Source: Telluria beijingensis (GTDB lineage: Bacteria > Pseudomonadota > Gammaproteobacteria > Burkholderiales > Burkholderiaceae_D). From it: a stretch of DNA of 64,000 nt. This document shows, piece by piece, positions 29,550-39,094 of this stretch. Both the position numbers and the translations under genes were made by a program. The notes below the pieces were generated by a model. It had not been told where the DNA came from. It ran no database searches and saw only the letters and a program-made list of their open reading frames with translations. Numbering within the stretch: position 1 is the stretch's first letter; the number at the start of each line of letters is the position of its first letter. The stretch spans positions 2,164,714 through 2,228,713 of the forward strand of contig NZ_CP132480.1 of the NCBI RefSeq assembly GCF_030770395.1, in the 5' to 3' direction.

Positions 29550-31661
29550 ATGGCGGGGCAAATTTCAACCTCACTCTTACTGGCGGTGCCTCTGGCGCCG
29601 CTGGCAGGCTCGGCGATCGCCGGCCTGCTCGGCACCAAGTTCCTGGGCAATGTGGTCGGCCGCAAGGTGTCGCATACCGCGACCATCCTGGGCGTGCTGA
29701 TCGCGCTGGTCATCTCGGTGCAAACCCTGATGGCCACGCTCGACGGCTTCAAGCTGAATGAAGACATCTACACCTGGATGACGGTCGGCACGCTGAAACT
29801 GGCGGTCGGCTTCCAGATCGACACCCTGACCGCGATGATGATGTGCGTCGTGACCTCGGTGTCGCTGATGGTCCACATCTACACGATCGGCTACATGGCG
29901 GAAGACGACGGCTACAACCGCTTCTTCTCGTACATCTCGCTGTTCACCTTCGCGATGCTGATGCTGGTCATGTCCAACAACTTCCTGCAGCTGTTCTTCG
30001 GCTGGGAGGCAGTTGGTCTTGTGTCCTATCTCCTGATCGGCTTCTGGTACACCCGTCCGACCGCGATCTTCGCGAACATGAAGGCGTTCCTGGTCAACCG
30101 CGTGGGCGACTTCGGCTTCATCCTCGGCATCGGCCTGATCCTGGCCTCGGCCGGTTCGATGAACTACGTCGAAGTGTTCGCCAAGGCCGACCAGCTGGCC
30201 CTGATGACGGTGCCGGGCACCGACTGGCCACTGCTGACCGCCGCCTGCATCTGCCTGTTCATCGGCGCGATGGGCAAGTCGGCGCAGTTCCCGCTGCACG
30301 TCTGGCTGCCTGACTCGATGGAAGGCCCGACCCCGATCTCGGCACTGATCCACGCCGCGACCATGGTTACCGCCGGCATCTTCATGGTGTCGCGCATGTC
30401 GCCGCTGTTCGAACTGTCGGACGGCGCGCTGAGCTTCATCATCGTCATCGGTTCGATCACCGCGCTGTTCATGGGCTTCCTGGGCATCATCCAGAATGAC
30501 ATCAAGCGCGTGGTTGCGTACTCGACGCTGTCGCAGCTGGGCTACATGACCGTCGCGCTGGGCGTGTCGGCCTATTCCGTCGCCGCATTCCACCTGATGA
30601 CCCACGCCTTCTTCAAGGCGCTGCTGTTCCTTGGCGCCGGTTCGGTCATCATCGGCATGCACCATGACCAGGACATGCGCAACATGGGCGGCCTGAGGAA
30701 ATACATGCCAATCACCTGGATCACTTCGCTGATCGGTTCGCTGGCCCTGATCGGTACGCCGCTGTTCTCGGGCTTCTACTCGAAGGATTCGATCATCGAG
30801 GCGGTGCACGCAAGCACGCTGCCGGGTTCGGGCTTCGCCAACTTCGCGGTGCTGGCCGGCGTGTTCGTCACGGCGTTCTACTCGTTCCGCATGTATTTCC
30901 TGGTCTTCCATGGCGAAGAGCGTTTTGGCAAGGCACATGCACATGATCATCATGACGATCACGCGCATGACAAGGCTGCCGCGCACGACCACGCGGATCC
31001 GCACGCCAAGCACGACTCGGACGCGCACCATGAAGAGGAACATGACGACCACGGCCACCACGGTCTGGCCCCAGGCCAGAAGCCGCACGAGTCGCCATGG
31101 GTCGTGACCCTGCCGCTGATCCTGCTGGCAATCCCGTCGGTCATCGTCGGCTACCTGGCAATCGGTCCTATGTTGCACGGTAATTTCTTCGATGGCGTGA
31201 TCACCGTCAATCCGGCTCACCCTGCGATGGCCGAACTGAACGAGATGTTCCACGGCGCCGGCGCGATGGCCCTGCACGGCCTGCAGACCGCACCGTTCTG
31301 GCTGGCACTGGCTGGCGTCGTTGCCGCCTACTACTGCTATATGGTCAACCCGCGCGTGCCGGCCTGGTTCTACGCCAAGCTCAAGCCGCTGCATACCCTG
31401 CTGGACAACAAGTACTACATGGATGCGTTCAACCAGAAGTTCTTCGCTGGCGGCGCACTGGGCGTGGGCAAGGGCCTGTGGAATGTCGGCGACCGCGGCC
31501 TGATCGACGGCCTGGTCGTCAACGGCAGCGCCAAAGTGGTGGCCTGGTTCTCGACCATCACCAAGCAGGCGCAGACCGGTTACATCTATCACTATGCGTT
31601 CGTGATGATCGTCGGCGTACTGGCAGCGATGCTGTACTTCTTCCCGTTCTGGCGCGGTTAA
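29550..31661 (+). CDS. nuoL: NADH-quinone oxidoreductase subunit L with His/Asp-rich insert
   Basis: 703 residues, longer than the ~610 of E. coli NuoL. The antiporter-like core is normal (GWEAVGLVSYLLIGFW, GKSAQFPLHVWLPDSMEGPTPISALIHAATMV, HAFFKALLFLGAGSVI with conserved Lys/His). Between residues about 455 and 510 is an insert full of His, Asp and Glu (AHAHDHHDDHAHDKAAAHDH..., HHEEEHDDHGHHG), before the membrane helix SPWVVTLPLILLAIP. The insert lies in a loop and could bind metal or protons; this is inference. The distal proton pump of the membrane arm. Confidence 0.96.
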   Translation: MAGQISTSLLLAVPLAPLAGSAIAGLLGTKFLGNVVGRKVSHTATILGVLIALVISVQTLMATLDGFKLNEDIYTWMTVGTLKLAVGFQIDTLTAMMMCVVTSVSLMVHIYTIGYMAEDDGYNRFFSYISLFTFAMLMLVMSNNFLQLFFGWEAVGLVSYLLIGFWYTRPTAIFANMKAFLVNRVGDFGFILGIGLILASAGSMNYVEVFAKADQLALMTVPGTDWPLLTAACICLFIGAMGKSAQFPLHVWLPDSMEGPTPISALIHAATMVTAGIFMVSRMSPLFELSDGALSFIIVIGSITALFMGFLGIIQNDIKRVVAYSTLSQLGYMTVALGVSAYSVAAFHLMTHAFFKALLFLGAGSVIIGMHHDQDMRNMGGLRKYMPITWITSLIGSLALIGTPLFSGFYSKDSIIEAVHASTLPGSGFANFAVLAGVFVTAFYSFRMYFLVFHGEERFGKAHAHDHHDDHAHDKAAAHDHADPHAKHDSDAHHEEEHDDHGHHGLAPGQKPHESPWVVTLPLILLAIPSVIVGYLAIGPMLHGNFFDGVITVNPAHPAMAELNEMFHGAGAMALHGLQTAPFWLALAGVVAAYYCYMVNPRVPAWFYAKLKPLHTLLDNKYYMDAFNQKFFAGGALGVGKGLWNVGDRGLIDGLVVNGSAKVVAWFSTITKQAQTGYIYHYAFVMIVGVLAAMLYFFPFWRG

Positions 31662-31683
31662 TCACAGGCAGAGATAAAGAAAA

Positions 31684-33186
31684 ATGATGCAGTCAACAAT
31701 TTCTACGTTTCCACCGTACCTGAGCCTGGCAATCTGGCTCCCGATCCTGTTCGGCGTGCTGGTCCTGGCCATCGGCCGCGACAAGAACGCCGGGATGGTG
31801 CGCATGATGTCGCTGGCCGGCGCCGTCGTCAGCCTGCTGCCGACGATCCCGCTGATCGCCAACTTCGACAACACCACCGTCGGCATGCAGTTCTATGAGC
31901 AGGCTGCCTGGATCGACCGCTTCAACGTCTTCTACCGCCTCGGCGTGGACGGCCTGTCGCTGTGGTTCGTGCCGCTGACCGCCTTCATCACCATCATCGT
32001 GGTGCTGGCGGCGTGGCAGGTGATCGAAGAGCGCGTGGCCCAGTACATGGGCTCGTTCCTGATCCTGTCGGGCCTGATGATCGGCGTGTTCTGCGCGCTG
32101 GACGGCCTGCTGTTCTACTTCTTCTTCGAAGCCACCCTGATCCCGATGTACATCATCATCGGCGTGTTCGGCGGCCCGAACCGGGTGTATGCGGCATTCA
32201 AGTTCTTCCTGTACACCTTCTTCGGTTCGCTGCTGACCCTGGTCGCGATCGTCTACCTGTACACCCAGTCGAATACCTTCGACATCCTGGCCTGGCATGA
32301 CCTGCCGCTGACGATGAAAGAGCAGATCCTGATCTTCATCGCCTTCTTCATGGCCTTCGCCGTGAAAGTGCCGATGTGGCCGGTGCACACCTGGCTGCCG
32401 GACGCCCACGTCGAAGCGCCGACCGGCGGCTCCGTCGTGCTGGCCGCGATCATGCTGAAACTGGGCGCCTACGGTTTCCTGCGTTTCTCGCTGCCGATCA
32501 CCCCGGACGCGAGCCAGTACCTGGCGCCGGTCGTCATCGGCCTGTCGCTGGTGGCCGTGATCTACATCGGCCTGGTGGCCCTGGTCCAGAAGGACATGAA
32601 GAAACTGGTCGCCTATTCGTCGATCGCGCACATGGGTTTTGTTACCCTGGGCTTCTTCATGTTCAACGACCTGGGCGTGCAGGGCGGCCTGATGCAGGCG
32701 ATCTCGCACGGCTTCGTGTCGGGCGCGATGTTCCTGTGCATCGGCGTGCTGTACGACCGCGTGCACTCGCGTGAAATCGCCGACTACGGTGGTGTCGTAA
32801 ACACCATGCCGAAATTCGCCGCTTTCGCCGTGCTGTTCTCGATGGCCAATGCCGGCCTGCCGGCGACGTCGGGCTTCATCGGCGAATTCATGGTCATCCT
32901 GGGCGCCGTCGAGTTCAACTTCTGGACCGGCGTCGCATCGGGCACCGCCCTGATCCTGGGCGCGGCCTATTCGCTGTGGATGGTCAAGCGCGTCGTGTTC
33001 GGCCCGGTCGCCAACAAGAAAGTCGCCGAGCTGACCGACCTGAACGGTCGCGAGTTCGCCATCCTGTCGGTGCTGGCAATCGCTACCCTGGCGATGGGCC
33101 TGTACCCGGCGCCGATCGCCGAGACGCTGCAAGTGTCGGTCACCGACCTCTTGCAACACGTCGCAGTCAGCAAAGTGCCTCAATAA
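31684..33186 (+). CDS. nuoM: NADH-quinone oxidoreductase subunit M
   Basis: 500 residues, about fourteen membrane helices, antiporter-like. Conserved elements: FFFEATLIPMYIIIGVFGG with the key Glu, AFAVKVPMWPVHTWLPDAHVEAPTGGSVVLAAIMLKLGAYG, and KKLVAYSSIAHMGFV. Two adjacent ATG codons (31684, 31687) are possible starts; the choice changes one residue. Second antiporter subunit of the membrane arm. Confidence 0.97.
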   Translation: MMQSTISTFPPYLSLAIWLPILFGVLVLAIGRDKNAGMVRMMSLAGAVVSLLPTIPLIANFDNTTVGMQFYEQAAWIDRFNVFYRLGVDGLSLWFVPLTAFITIIVVLAAWQVIEERVAQYMGSFLILSGLMIGVFCALDGLLFYFFFEATLIPMYIIIGVFGGPNRVYAAFKFFLYTFFGSLLTLVAIVYLYTQSNTFDILAWHDLPLTMKEQILIFIAFFMAFAVKVPMWPVHTWLPDAHVEAPTGGSVVLAAIMLKLGAYGFLRFSLPITPDASQYLAPVVIGLSLVAVIYIGLVALVQKDMKKLVAYSSIAHMGFVTLGFFMFNDLGVQGGLMQAISHGFVSGAMFLCIGVLYDRVHSREIADYGGVVNTMPKFAAFAVLFSMANAGLPATSGFIGEFMVILGAVEFNFWTGVASGTALILGAAYSLWMVKRVVFGPVANKKVAELTDLNGREFAILSVLAIATLAMGLYPAPIAETLQVSVTDLLQHVAVSKVPQ

Positions 33187-33192
33187 AACGCC

Positions 33193-34707
33193 ATGAATGA
33201 AATGAACTCGACCCTGTTATCGGCCGCCGACACCAATCTGGCGCCGGTGTATGCCGAAATCTTCCTGCTGATCGCGACCTCCGCGATCCTGCTGATCGAC
33301 CTGTTCCTGAAGGAAGGCAAGCGCAATCTCACTTACGGCCTGTCGCTGCTCGCGATCGGTGGTTGCGCGATCTTCTCCTTCATGGACTTCCAATCGGGCG
33401 CGACCGTATATACCTTCAGTGGCATGTACGTGTCGGACCCGATGTCGAACCTGCTCAAGATGTTCACCTACCTGGCCATGGCCATGACCATCGTCTACTC
33501 GCGCCAGTACGCCGGCGACCGGGGCATGATGTCGGGTAACCTGGGCGGCGAGTTCTACACGCTCGCGCTGTTCTCGATGCTGGGCCAGATGATCATGATC
33601 TCTGGTAACAGCATGCTGTCGATCTACCTGGGCCTGGAACTGATGTCGCTGTCGCTGTATGCGCTGGTTGCACTGCGCCGCGACCACGCCGTCTCGACCG
33701 AAGCCGCGATGAAGTACTTCATCCTGGGCGCCCTGGCATCGGGCTTCCTGCTGTACGGCATCTCGATGATCTACGGCGCGACCGGCTCGCTCGACATCAC
33801 CACCATCGGCCAGGTAACCGCGGCTGAAGGCGCCAACCGCACCATCCTGGTGTTCGGCCTCGTGTTCGTGGTGGCCGGCCTGGCCTTCAAGCTGGGCGTG
33901 GTGCCGTTCCACATGTGGGTACCGGACGTCGTGCAAGGTTCGCCGACCGCCGTGACCCTGCTGCTGGGCGGTGCACCGAAGATCGCCACCTTCGCCATCG
34001 TGATCCGCCTGCTGGTGGAAGCGCTGCCGTCGATGGCCTTCGACTGGCAGCAGATGCTGCTGGTGGTCGCCGTGCTGTCGCTGGCCTTCGGTAACATCAC
34101 CGCGATCGCGCAGACCAATATCAAGCGCATGCTGGCGTACTCGACCATCGCCCAGATGGGCTTCGTGGTGCTGGCCCTGGTGGTTGGCAACGTCGATGGC
34201 GATACCACCAACGCCGCCGCTGCCTACAGCGCCGCGATGTACTACACCATCATCTATGTGATCACCACGGTCGGCACCTTCGGCCTGATCATGATGCTGG
34301 CCCGTGCGGGTCACGAAGCCGAACTGATCAGCGACTTCAAGGGTCTCGGCAAGCGCAGCCCATGGTTCGCGATCGTCGCCACGATCCTGATGTTCTCGCT
34401 GGCCGGCGTGCCGCCTGCGGTGGGCTTCATCGCCAAGTACGCCGTGATCCAGGCCGTCGCCGATGCCGGCATGGTGTGGCTGGCCGTCGTGGCCGTGATG
34501 TTCTCGCTGATCGGCGCGTTCTACTACCTGCGCATCGTCAAGACCATCTGGTTCGACGAGGCCGTCGACACCAACGCGATCTCGACCCCGTTCGATATGC
34601 GCGTCATCATGTCGCTCAATGGCGTGGCCGTGATCGTGCTGGGCGTGATCCCGGGCGGCCTGCTGGCCATCTGCTACAGCGCCATGCAGGCGACCCTGGC
34701 GAATTAA
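33193..34707 (+). CDS. nuoN: NADH-quinone oxidoreductase subunit N
   Basis: 504 residues, about fourteen membrane helices. Family motifs are seen: YLGLELMSLSLYALVALRRD, KLGVVPFHMWVPDVVQGSPTAVTLLLGGAPK and KRMLAYSTIAQMGFVVLAL. ATG 33193 lies 6 bases after nuoM; a second ATG at 33202 is possible. Last of the fourteen nuo genes; the DUF2818 gene follows after 3 bases. Confidence 0.96.
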   Translation: MNEMNSTLLSAADTNLAPVYAEIFLLIATSAILLIDLFLKEGKRNLTYGLSLLAIGGCAIFSFMDFQSGATVYTFSGMYVSDPMSNLLKMFTYLAMAMTIVYSRQYAGDRGMMSGNLGGEFYTLALFSMLGQMIMISGNSMLSIYLGLELMSLSLYALVALRRDHAVSTEAAMKYFILGALASGFLLYGISMIYGATGSLDITTIGQVTAAEGANRTILVFGLVFVVAGLAFKLGVVPFHMWVPDVVQGSPTAVTLLLGGAPKIATFAIVIRLLVEALPSMAFDWQQMLLVVAVLSLAFGNITAIAQTNIKRMLAYSTIAQMGFVVLALVVGNVDGDTTNAAAAYSAAMYYTIIYVITTVGTFGLIMMLARAGHEAELISDFKGLGKRSPWFAIVATILMFSLAGVPPAVGFIAKYAVIQAVADAGMVWLAVVAVMFSLIGAFYYLRIVKTIWFDEAVDTNAISTPFDMRVIMSLNGVAVIVLGVIPGGLLAICYSAMQATLAN

Positions 34708-34710
34708 GCC

Positions 34711-35037
34711 ATGGATAGCTCGCTGGCCGTCATGCTGGTGATTGCCCTCGCGCTGGCGGGGGCCAATCTGCCGTTCGTGAACGAGCGCCTGTTCGGGCTC
34801 GTGCCGGTCCCGGCCGGCAAGGCGGCGGTGGGGGAGCCTCGCAACAAGGCGTTCGCGCTACGCCTGCTCGAACTGGTGGTGCTGTACTTCCTCGTCGGGC
34901 TGGTGGCAAAGCTGCTGGAGTCGCGCATCGGGTCGGTGTTCGTGCAGACCTGGGAGTTTTATGCGGTCACCGGCTGCATGTTCCTGGTGCTGGCGTTTCC
35001 GGGATTCGTGATGCGGTATATGCGCAAGCGGCGCTAA
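34711..35037 (+). CDS. DUF2818 membrane protein, nuo-linked
   Basis: 108 residues with three or four membrane segments (SLAVMLVIALALAGANLPFV, LLELVVLYFLVGLVAKLL, FYAVTGCMFLVLAFPGFVMRYM). The middle has RLFGLVPVPAGKAAVGEPRNKAFALR, typical of DUF2818. In betaproteobacteria this gene regularly follows nuoN; an accessory or assembly role for complex I is suggested by that linkage but not shown. It starts 3 bases after nuoN and is followed by a REP-type doublet. Confidence 0.88.
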   Translation: MDSSLAVMLVIALALAGANLPFVNERLFGLVPVPAGKAAVGEPRNKAFALRLLELVVLYFLVGLVAKLLESRIGSVFVQTWEFYAVTGCMFLVLAFPGFVMRYMRKRR

Positions 35038-35056
35038 GCCGGTCAGTTATAGCAAG

Positions 35057-35145
35057 CACGTCGTTCCCGCGCAGGCGGGAACCTGAGTTTTCAGCGTTGT
35101 CGATACGCGAGCAACTTAGGTTCCCGCCTTCGCGGGAACGACGCA
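35057..35145. repeat. REP-type doublet, copy 2
   Basis: Outer ends CACGTCGTT (35057-35065) and AACGACGCA (35137-35145) are inverted. Two identical hairpin stems GTTCCCGC/GCGGGAAC lie at 35063-35082 and 35120-35139, with loops GCAG and CTTC. Inner flanks CCTGAGTTT and AACTTAGG are also roughly inverted. The family is that at 5283-5414. It follows the nuo operon and may act as its terminator or mRNA stabiliser. Confidence 0.8.
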
Positions 35146-35237
35146 TTTTGGGCCAACGAAAATGCATGCGTGCTGGCTCCGCCGCCGTTGCGTTTGGCTT
35201 ATGATTGTTACTACCTGCATATCATACGGAGCACATA

Positions 35238-35792
35238 GTGTCGGAACTGAAAGAAACTCGCATCGATGGCGGCGTGGTCTATGACGGCCATTTCTTGACG
35301 GTCGAGAAAGACCGCATCCGCCTGCCCGACGGTTCGGAAAGCCAGCGCGAATTCTTCCGCCATCCCGGCGCCGTCGTGATCCTGCCGCTGCTGCCCGACG
35401 GCCGCGTGCTGCTCGAGCGCCAGTTCCGCTATCCGCTGGGCCGGGTGTTCGTCGAGTTCCCGGCCGGGAAGATCGATCCGGGCGAAGACCACCTCCAATG
35501 CGCCAAGCGCGAGCTCCGGGAAGAGACCGGCTACACGGCGGGACGCTGGCGTTTCGTCTGCACCATCCACAACGCCATCGCCTATTCGGACGAGCACCTC
35601 GAGATCTTCCTGGCCGAAGACCTGACGGCGGGCGAGCAGCAGCTCGACGCCGGCGAGTTCCTGGAAACCTTCAGCGCCACCGTGCCCGAACTGCTCGAGA
35701 TGGTGCGCAAGGGCGAGGTCACCGACGTCAAGACCATCATCGGCGCCTTCTGGCTCGAGAAGATCCTGGCCGGCGACTGGACGCCGGCCTGA
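35238..35792 (+). CDS. NUDIX hydrolase, ADP-ribose pyrophosphatase type
   Basis: 184 residues. The NUDIX box is present as GKIDPGEDHLQCAKRELREETGY (GX5EX7REUXEEXGU pattern) and the upstream strand VLLERQFRYPLGRVFVEFPAG is typical of ADP-ribose diphosphatases (NudF group). It would hydrolyse ADP-ribose to AMP and ribose 5-phosphate. GTG 35238 is preferred, with CGGAG at 35227-35231; a start further upstream is in frame but lacks a ribosome site. This gene commonly follows nuoN-DUF2818 in related genomes. Confidence 0.87.
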   Translation: MSELKETRIDGGVVYDGHFLTVEKDRIRLPDGSESQREFFRHPGAVVILPLLPDGRVLLERQFRYPLGRVFVEFPAGKIDPGEDHLQCAKRELREETGYTAGRWRFVCTIHNAIAYSDEHLEIFLAEDLTAGEQQLDAGEFLETFSATVPELLEMVRKGEVTDVKTIIGAFWLEKILAGDWTPA

Positions 35793-35797
35793 CGATC

Positions 35798-36514
35798 ATG
35801 CTGCGGTTCGTGGCGCGCGCGCTGCCGGCGGCGCTGCTCGTGGCACTGGCGATGCCGGCCACGGCTGCGGCCCAGCAGCGTACGCCATTCCAGGCGCAAT
35901 GCGAAGACACGCTGGGCGAGACGATCTCCGTGCTGTCCAGCCGCCAGGAAGGCTATCGCATCGACAACTCGCGCTCCTACTACGACCTGACGCGCCTGAA
36001 GGGCAATGTGCGCCGCGGGTCCTGGGTGCTGGGCCTGACGCATACCGAGGCGCGGGTGAGCATCAAGGTCGGCGGGCGCATGCTGATCGACCAGGCCAGC
36101 GGCTATGAATGCGTGGCGCCGCGCATCGACGTCAACCTGTATTACGCGCCGATCGTGATCTATGTCAGCCGCGAATTCCCTCCGGGATCGTGCTCTTACC
36201 AGGAAGTGCTGGCCCACGAACTGCGCCACCTGCGCACCTACCAGGATTTTTTGCCGCGGGCCGAAACCATCGTGCGCACGCGGCTGGCGGCGCGCTTCGC
36301 CGGCAAGCCGTTATATGCGCCGATCGGGCAAGCAAGAAGCCTGCTCCAGCGCGAAGTCGACCGCAGCTGGATGCCCTACATTAAACGTGAGATGGAAAAG
36401 GTCGAAGTCTTGCAGGCTGCCATTGATACGCCGCAGGAATACGCCCGCCTGGGCAAGGTTTGCGCAGGTGAGGTACAGTCTTTGCTTAGACAGGCATCAC
36501 GAAGTCGTTCATGA
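35798..36514 (+). CDS. Secreted protein with HExxH motif, putative zinc peptidase
   Basis: 238 residues. A signal peptide is visible (MLRFVARALPAALLVALAMPATAAA). The mature part has PGSCSYQEVLAHELRHLRTYQDF: HELRH fits the HExxH zinc motif, within a helix, followed by a basic helical C-half. Cysteines at QCEDTL, YECVAP, GSCSYQ and KVCAGE may form disulfides in the periplasm. ATG 35798 lies 5 bases after the NUDIX stop; the stop overlaps ispD by 4 bases. I do not recognise a named family; peptidase activity is inferred from the motif only. Confidence 0.7.
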   Translation: MLRFVARALPAALLVALAMPATAAAQQRTPFQAQCEDTLGETISVLSSRQEGYRIDNSRSYYDLTRLKGNVRRGSWVLGLTHTEARVSIKVGGRMLIDQASGYECVAPRIDVNLYYAPIVIYVSREFPPGSCSYQEVLAHELRHLRTYQDFLPRAETIVRTRLAARFAGKPLYAPIGQARSLLQREVDRSWMPYIKREMEKVEVLQAAIDTPQEYARLGKVCAGEVQSLLRQASRSRS

Positions 36515-37248
36515 CGAATCAAACGAACACAGCTGCACTGCGCGGCGCGACACGGTATGTGGCCCTGATCCCGGCCGCCGGGGTCGGCGCCCGCATGGCG
36601 GCCGGCAGTCCCAAGCAGTACCTGCACATCGGCGCCAAGCGCATGCTGCGCCATACGGTCGACGCTTTCCTCTCCAGCCCGCTCATTGCCCATACCTATG
36701 TCGTGGTCAGCGCGGACGACCCCTTCATCGATGCCGTGCTGTCCGACGCCGGTCGCGAAGGCAGCCGCGTCACCGTGCTGCGCTGCGGGGGCGCCACCCG
36801 CATGGAATCGATCCGCAACGGCCTGCATGCGCTGGGCGAGGTGCTTGGCCCGGACGACCGCGTGCTGGTGCACGACGCCGCCCGGCCGGGCCTGAATGCA
36901 GCGCTGATCGAGCGCCTGATCGTGGAAACCGGCGACCACGCCGCCGGCGGCCTGCTGGCCTTGCCGGTGGTCGACACCGTCAAGCGCAGGGACGGGGGCA
37001 GCGTGGTCACCGTGCCGCGCGACGGCCTGTGGCTGGCCCAGACGCCGCAAATGTTTTCCTACGCGCTGCTGTGCCGCGCGCTCGACGCGGCCACGGACCC
37101 GGCTGCGATCACCGACGACGCCAGCGCGGTCGAGGCGCTGGGCCTGGCCCCCAAGTTGGTGGAAGGCCATCCGCGCAACCTGAAAGTCACGCTGCCGTCC
37201 GACATCCGGATCGCCGAGATGTACCTGGCGGCCGACGAACCCATTTGA
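36511..37248 (+). CDS. ispD: 2-C-methyl-D-erythritol 4-phosphate cytidylyltransferase
   Basis: 245 residues. Third step of the MEP isoprenoid pathway, making CDP-methylerythritol from CTP. The nucleotide-binding N-terminus [27 protein letters not shown] carries the catalytic Arg and Lys; [24 protein letters not shown] and [11 protein letters not shown] are family motifs. It overlaps the preceding secreted-protein gene by 4 bases and precedes ispF by 22 bases. About ten extra residues precede the family's usual start. Confidence 0.96.
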   Translation: MTNQTNTAALRGATRYVALIPAAGVGARMAAGSPKQYLHIGAKRMLRHTVDAFLSSPLIAHTYVVVSADDPFIDAVLSDAGREGSRVTVLRCGGATRMESIRNGLHALGEVLGPDDRVLVHDAARPGLNAALIERLIVETGDHAAGGLLALPVVDTVKRRDGGSVVTVPRDGLWLAQTPQMFSYALLCRALDAATDPAAITDDASAVEALGLAPKLVEGHPRNLKVTLPSDIRIAEMYLAADEPI

Positions 37249-37270
37249 TTCAACCGAAGAACCACACATC

Positions 37271-37786
37271 ATGGCACTCGCATCCTACAACCCCAACCCA
37301 CCGTTTCGCATCGGCACCGGCTACGACAACCATGCGCTGGTCGAAGGCCGCAAGCTGATCGTCGGTGGCGTCACCATCCCGCACCGCCTAGGCCTGCTGG
37401 GTCACTCGGACGCCGACGTGCTGCTGCACGCGATCATCGATTCGCTGCTGGGCGCGGCCGCGCTGGGCGACATCGGCAAGCACTTCCCGGACACCGACCC
37501 GATGTTCGCCGGCGCCGATTCGCGCACGCTGCTGCGCGAAGTGGCGCACCGCGTGCTGAACTCGGGCTACACGATCGGCAATATCGACGCCACCATCATC
37601 GCCCAGCAGCCCAAGATGGCGCCGCACATCCCGCTGATGGTGTCGCGCATCGCCGAAGACTTGGGCGTGTCGCCGCAACAGGTGAATATCAAGGCCAAGA
37701 CCAACGAGAAGCTGGGGTATCTGGGCCGCGAAGAGGGCATGGCCGCGCACTCGACCGCGCTCCTGATCCGGGCGTCGGCCGACTAG
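37271..37786 (+). CDS. ispF: 2-C-methyl-D-erythritol 2,4-cyclodiphosphate synthase
   Basis: 171 residues. Fifth step of the MEP pathway. Zinc ligands are in GTGYDNHAL (Asp, His) and [35 protein letters not shown]. The usual DVH is DNH here, keeping the ligands. The C-terminal [23 protein letters not shown] is typical. It pairs with ispD upstream; a separate ispDF operon is common in proteobacteria. Confidence 0.96.
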   Translation: MALASYNPNPPFRIGTGYDNHALVEGRKLIVGGVTIPHRLGLLGHSDADVLLHAIIDSLLGAAALGDIGKHFPDTDPMFAGADSRTLLREVAHRVLNSGYTIGNIDATIIAQQPKMAPHIPLMVSRIAEDLGVSPQQVNIKAKTNEKLGYLGREEGMAAHSTALLIRASAD

Positions 37787-37834
37787 TATTGACGGGGTTC
37801 GGCAAAGGTCAACAAGGCAATCTATAATTGCCTG

Positions 37835-39094
37835 ATGACCAATGCCAACCCAACGCTCTCGCCGCGCGCGGCCTGGACCCTGATCCTGGTCGCCAGCGCC
37901 ATCATGATGATCACGATGGGCGCGCGGCTGACCACCGGCCTGTTCCTGTCGCCGCTGAACACTGCGACCGGGCTCGGCGTGGCCTCCATCAGCTTCGTGA
38001 TGGCGGTGGCCCAGCTGATGTGGGGCGCGGCCCAGCCGGTATTTGGCGCCGTCGCCGACAAATACGGGCCGGGCAGGGTGATCGCCCTCGGCGGCCTGAT
38101 GCTGGCGGCGGGCACCGCGGCCACGCCCTTCGTCGACTCGCAGTGGGCGCTGCTGCTCACCATGGGCCTCCTGTCGGCGGCCGGGGCCGGCGCCGGCAGT
38201 TTCTCGATCCTGATCGGCGCCACGGCGCAGCGCCTGCCGCCTGAGCGGCGCGCCTTCGCCTCGGGCTTCATCAATGCCGGCGGTTCCTTCGGCCAGTTCG
38301 TGTTCGCCCCGCTGATGGGCGCCATCATCGCCGGCGCCGGCTGGATCTGGGCCATGCTGACCATGGCGGCCGCCACCTTGCTCACCATTCCACTCGCCTG
38401 GCCGCTGCGCGGCAGGAAGGCCGCCGCTGCTCCCACGCCCGCAGTGGTTTCCGCCACCGCCCAGCCGGCCGCGCCGGCGATCTCGCTTGGCCAGCAACTG
38501 CGCCAGGCCATGCGCGACCGCAGCTATATCTGCCTGCACCTGGGTTTCTTCACCTGTGGCTTCCACATCGCCTTCCTGGTCACCCACCTGCCCGGCGAAG
38601 TCGCGCTGTGCGGCCTGCCGACCAGCGTGTCGGCCACGGCCCTGGCCCTGATCGGCCTGTTCAACATCGTCGGCAGCCTGGGCGCCGGGATGCTGGCCTC
38701 GCGCTACCGCATGAAGTCGCTGCTGTTCTGGATCTATTCCAGCCGCGCCGTGCTGGTCGGTGTGTACCTGCTGGCGCCGAAGACAGAATGGACCTTCTAC
38801 CTGTTCGCCGCCGCGCTTGGCGCCACCTGGCTGGCGACCGTTCCCCCGACGGCCGGCCTGGTCGGCAAGCTGTTCGGCGTGCGCTATCTTGCGACGCTGT
38901 TCGGCATGACCCTGCTATCGCACCAGATCGGCGGCTTCTTCGGCGCCTGGCTGGGTGGCCTGGCCGTGGTGCAGACGGGCGACTACAGCTGGATGTGGTA
39001 TGCCGACATGGCGCTCGCGCTGGCCGCGGCCTTCGTGAACCTGCCGATCCGCGAAGCTGCCGTGGTGCGCGCGCCGAAGCTGGCGGGGGCGTGA
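37835..39094 (+). CDS. MFS transporter
   Basis: 419 residues, twelve predicted membrane helices in two halves with a Pro/Ala-rich cytoplasmic loop near residue 200. Loop 2-3 has the MFS motif as GAVADKYGPGRVIALGG. Similar proteins are annotated as oxalate/formate-type or monocarboxylate MFS carriers, but the substrate cannot be read here. A TATAAT at 37823-37828 sits only 6 bases before the ATG with no ribosome site between, so the transcript could be leaderless. The next gene overlaps by 4 bases (GTGA). Confidence 0.88.
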   Translation: MTNANPTLSPRAAWTLILVASAIMMITMGARLTTGLFLSPLNTATGLGVASISFVMAVAQLMWGAAQPVFGAVADKYGPGRVIALGGLMLAAGTAATPFVDSQWALLLTMGLLSAAGAGAGSFSILIGATAQRLPPERRAFASGFINAGGSFGQFVFAPLMGAIIAGAGWIWAMLTMAAATLLTIPLAWPLRGRKAAAAPTPAVVSATAQPAAPAISLGQQLRQAMRDRSYICLHLGFFTCGFHIAFLVTHLPGEVALCGLPTSVSATALALIGLFNIVGSLGAGMLASRYRMKSLLFWIYSSRAVLVGVYLLAPKTEWTFYLFAAALGATWLATVPPTAGLVGKLFGVRYLATLFGMTLLSHQIGGFFGAWLGGLAVVQTGDYSWMWYADMALALAAAFVNLPIREAAVVRAPKLAGA

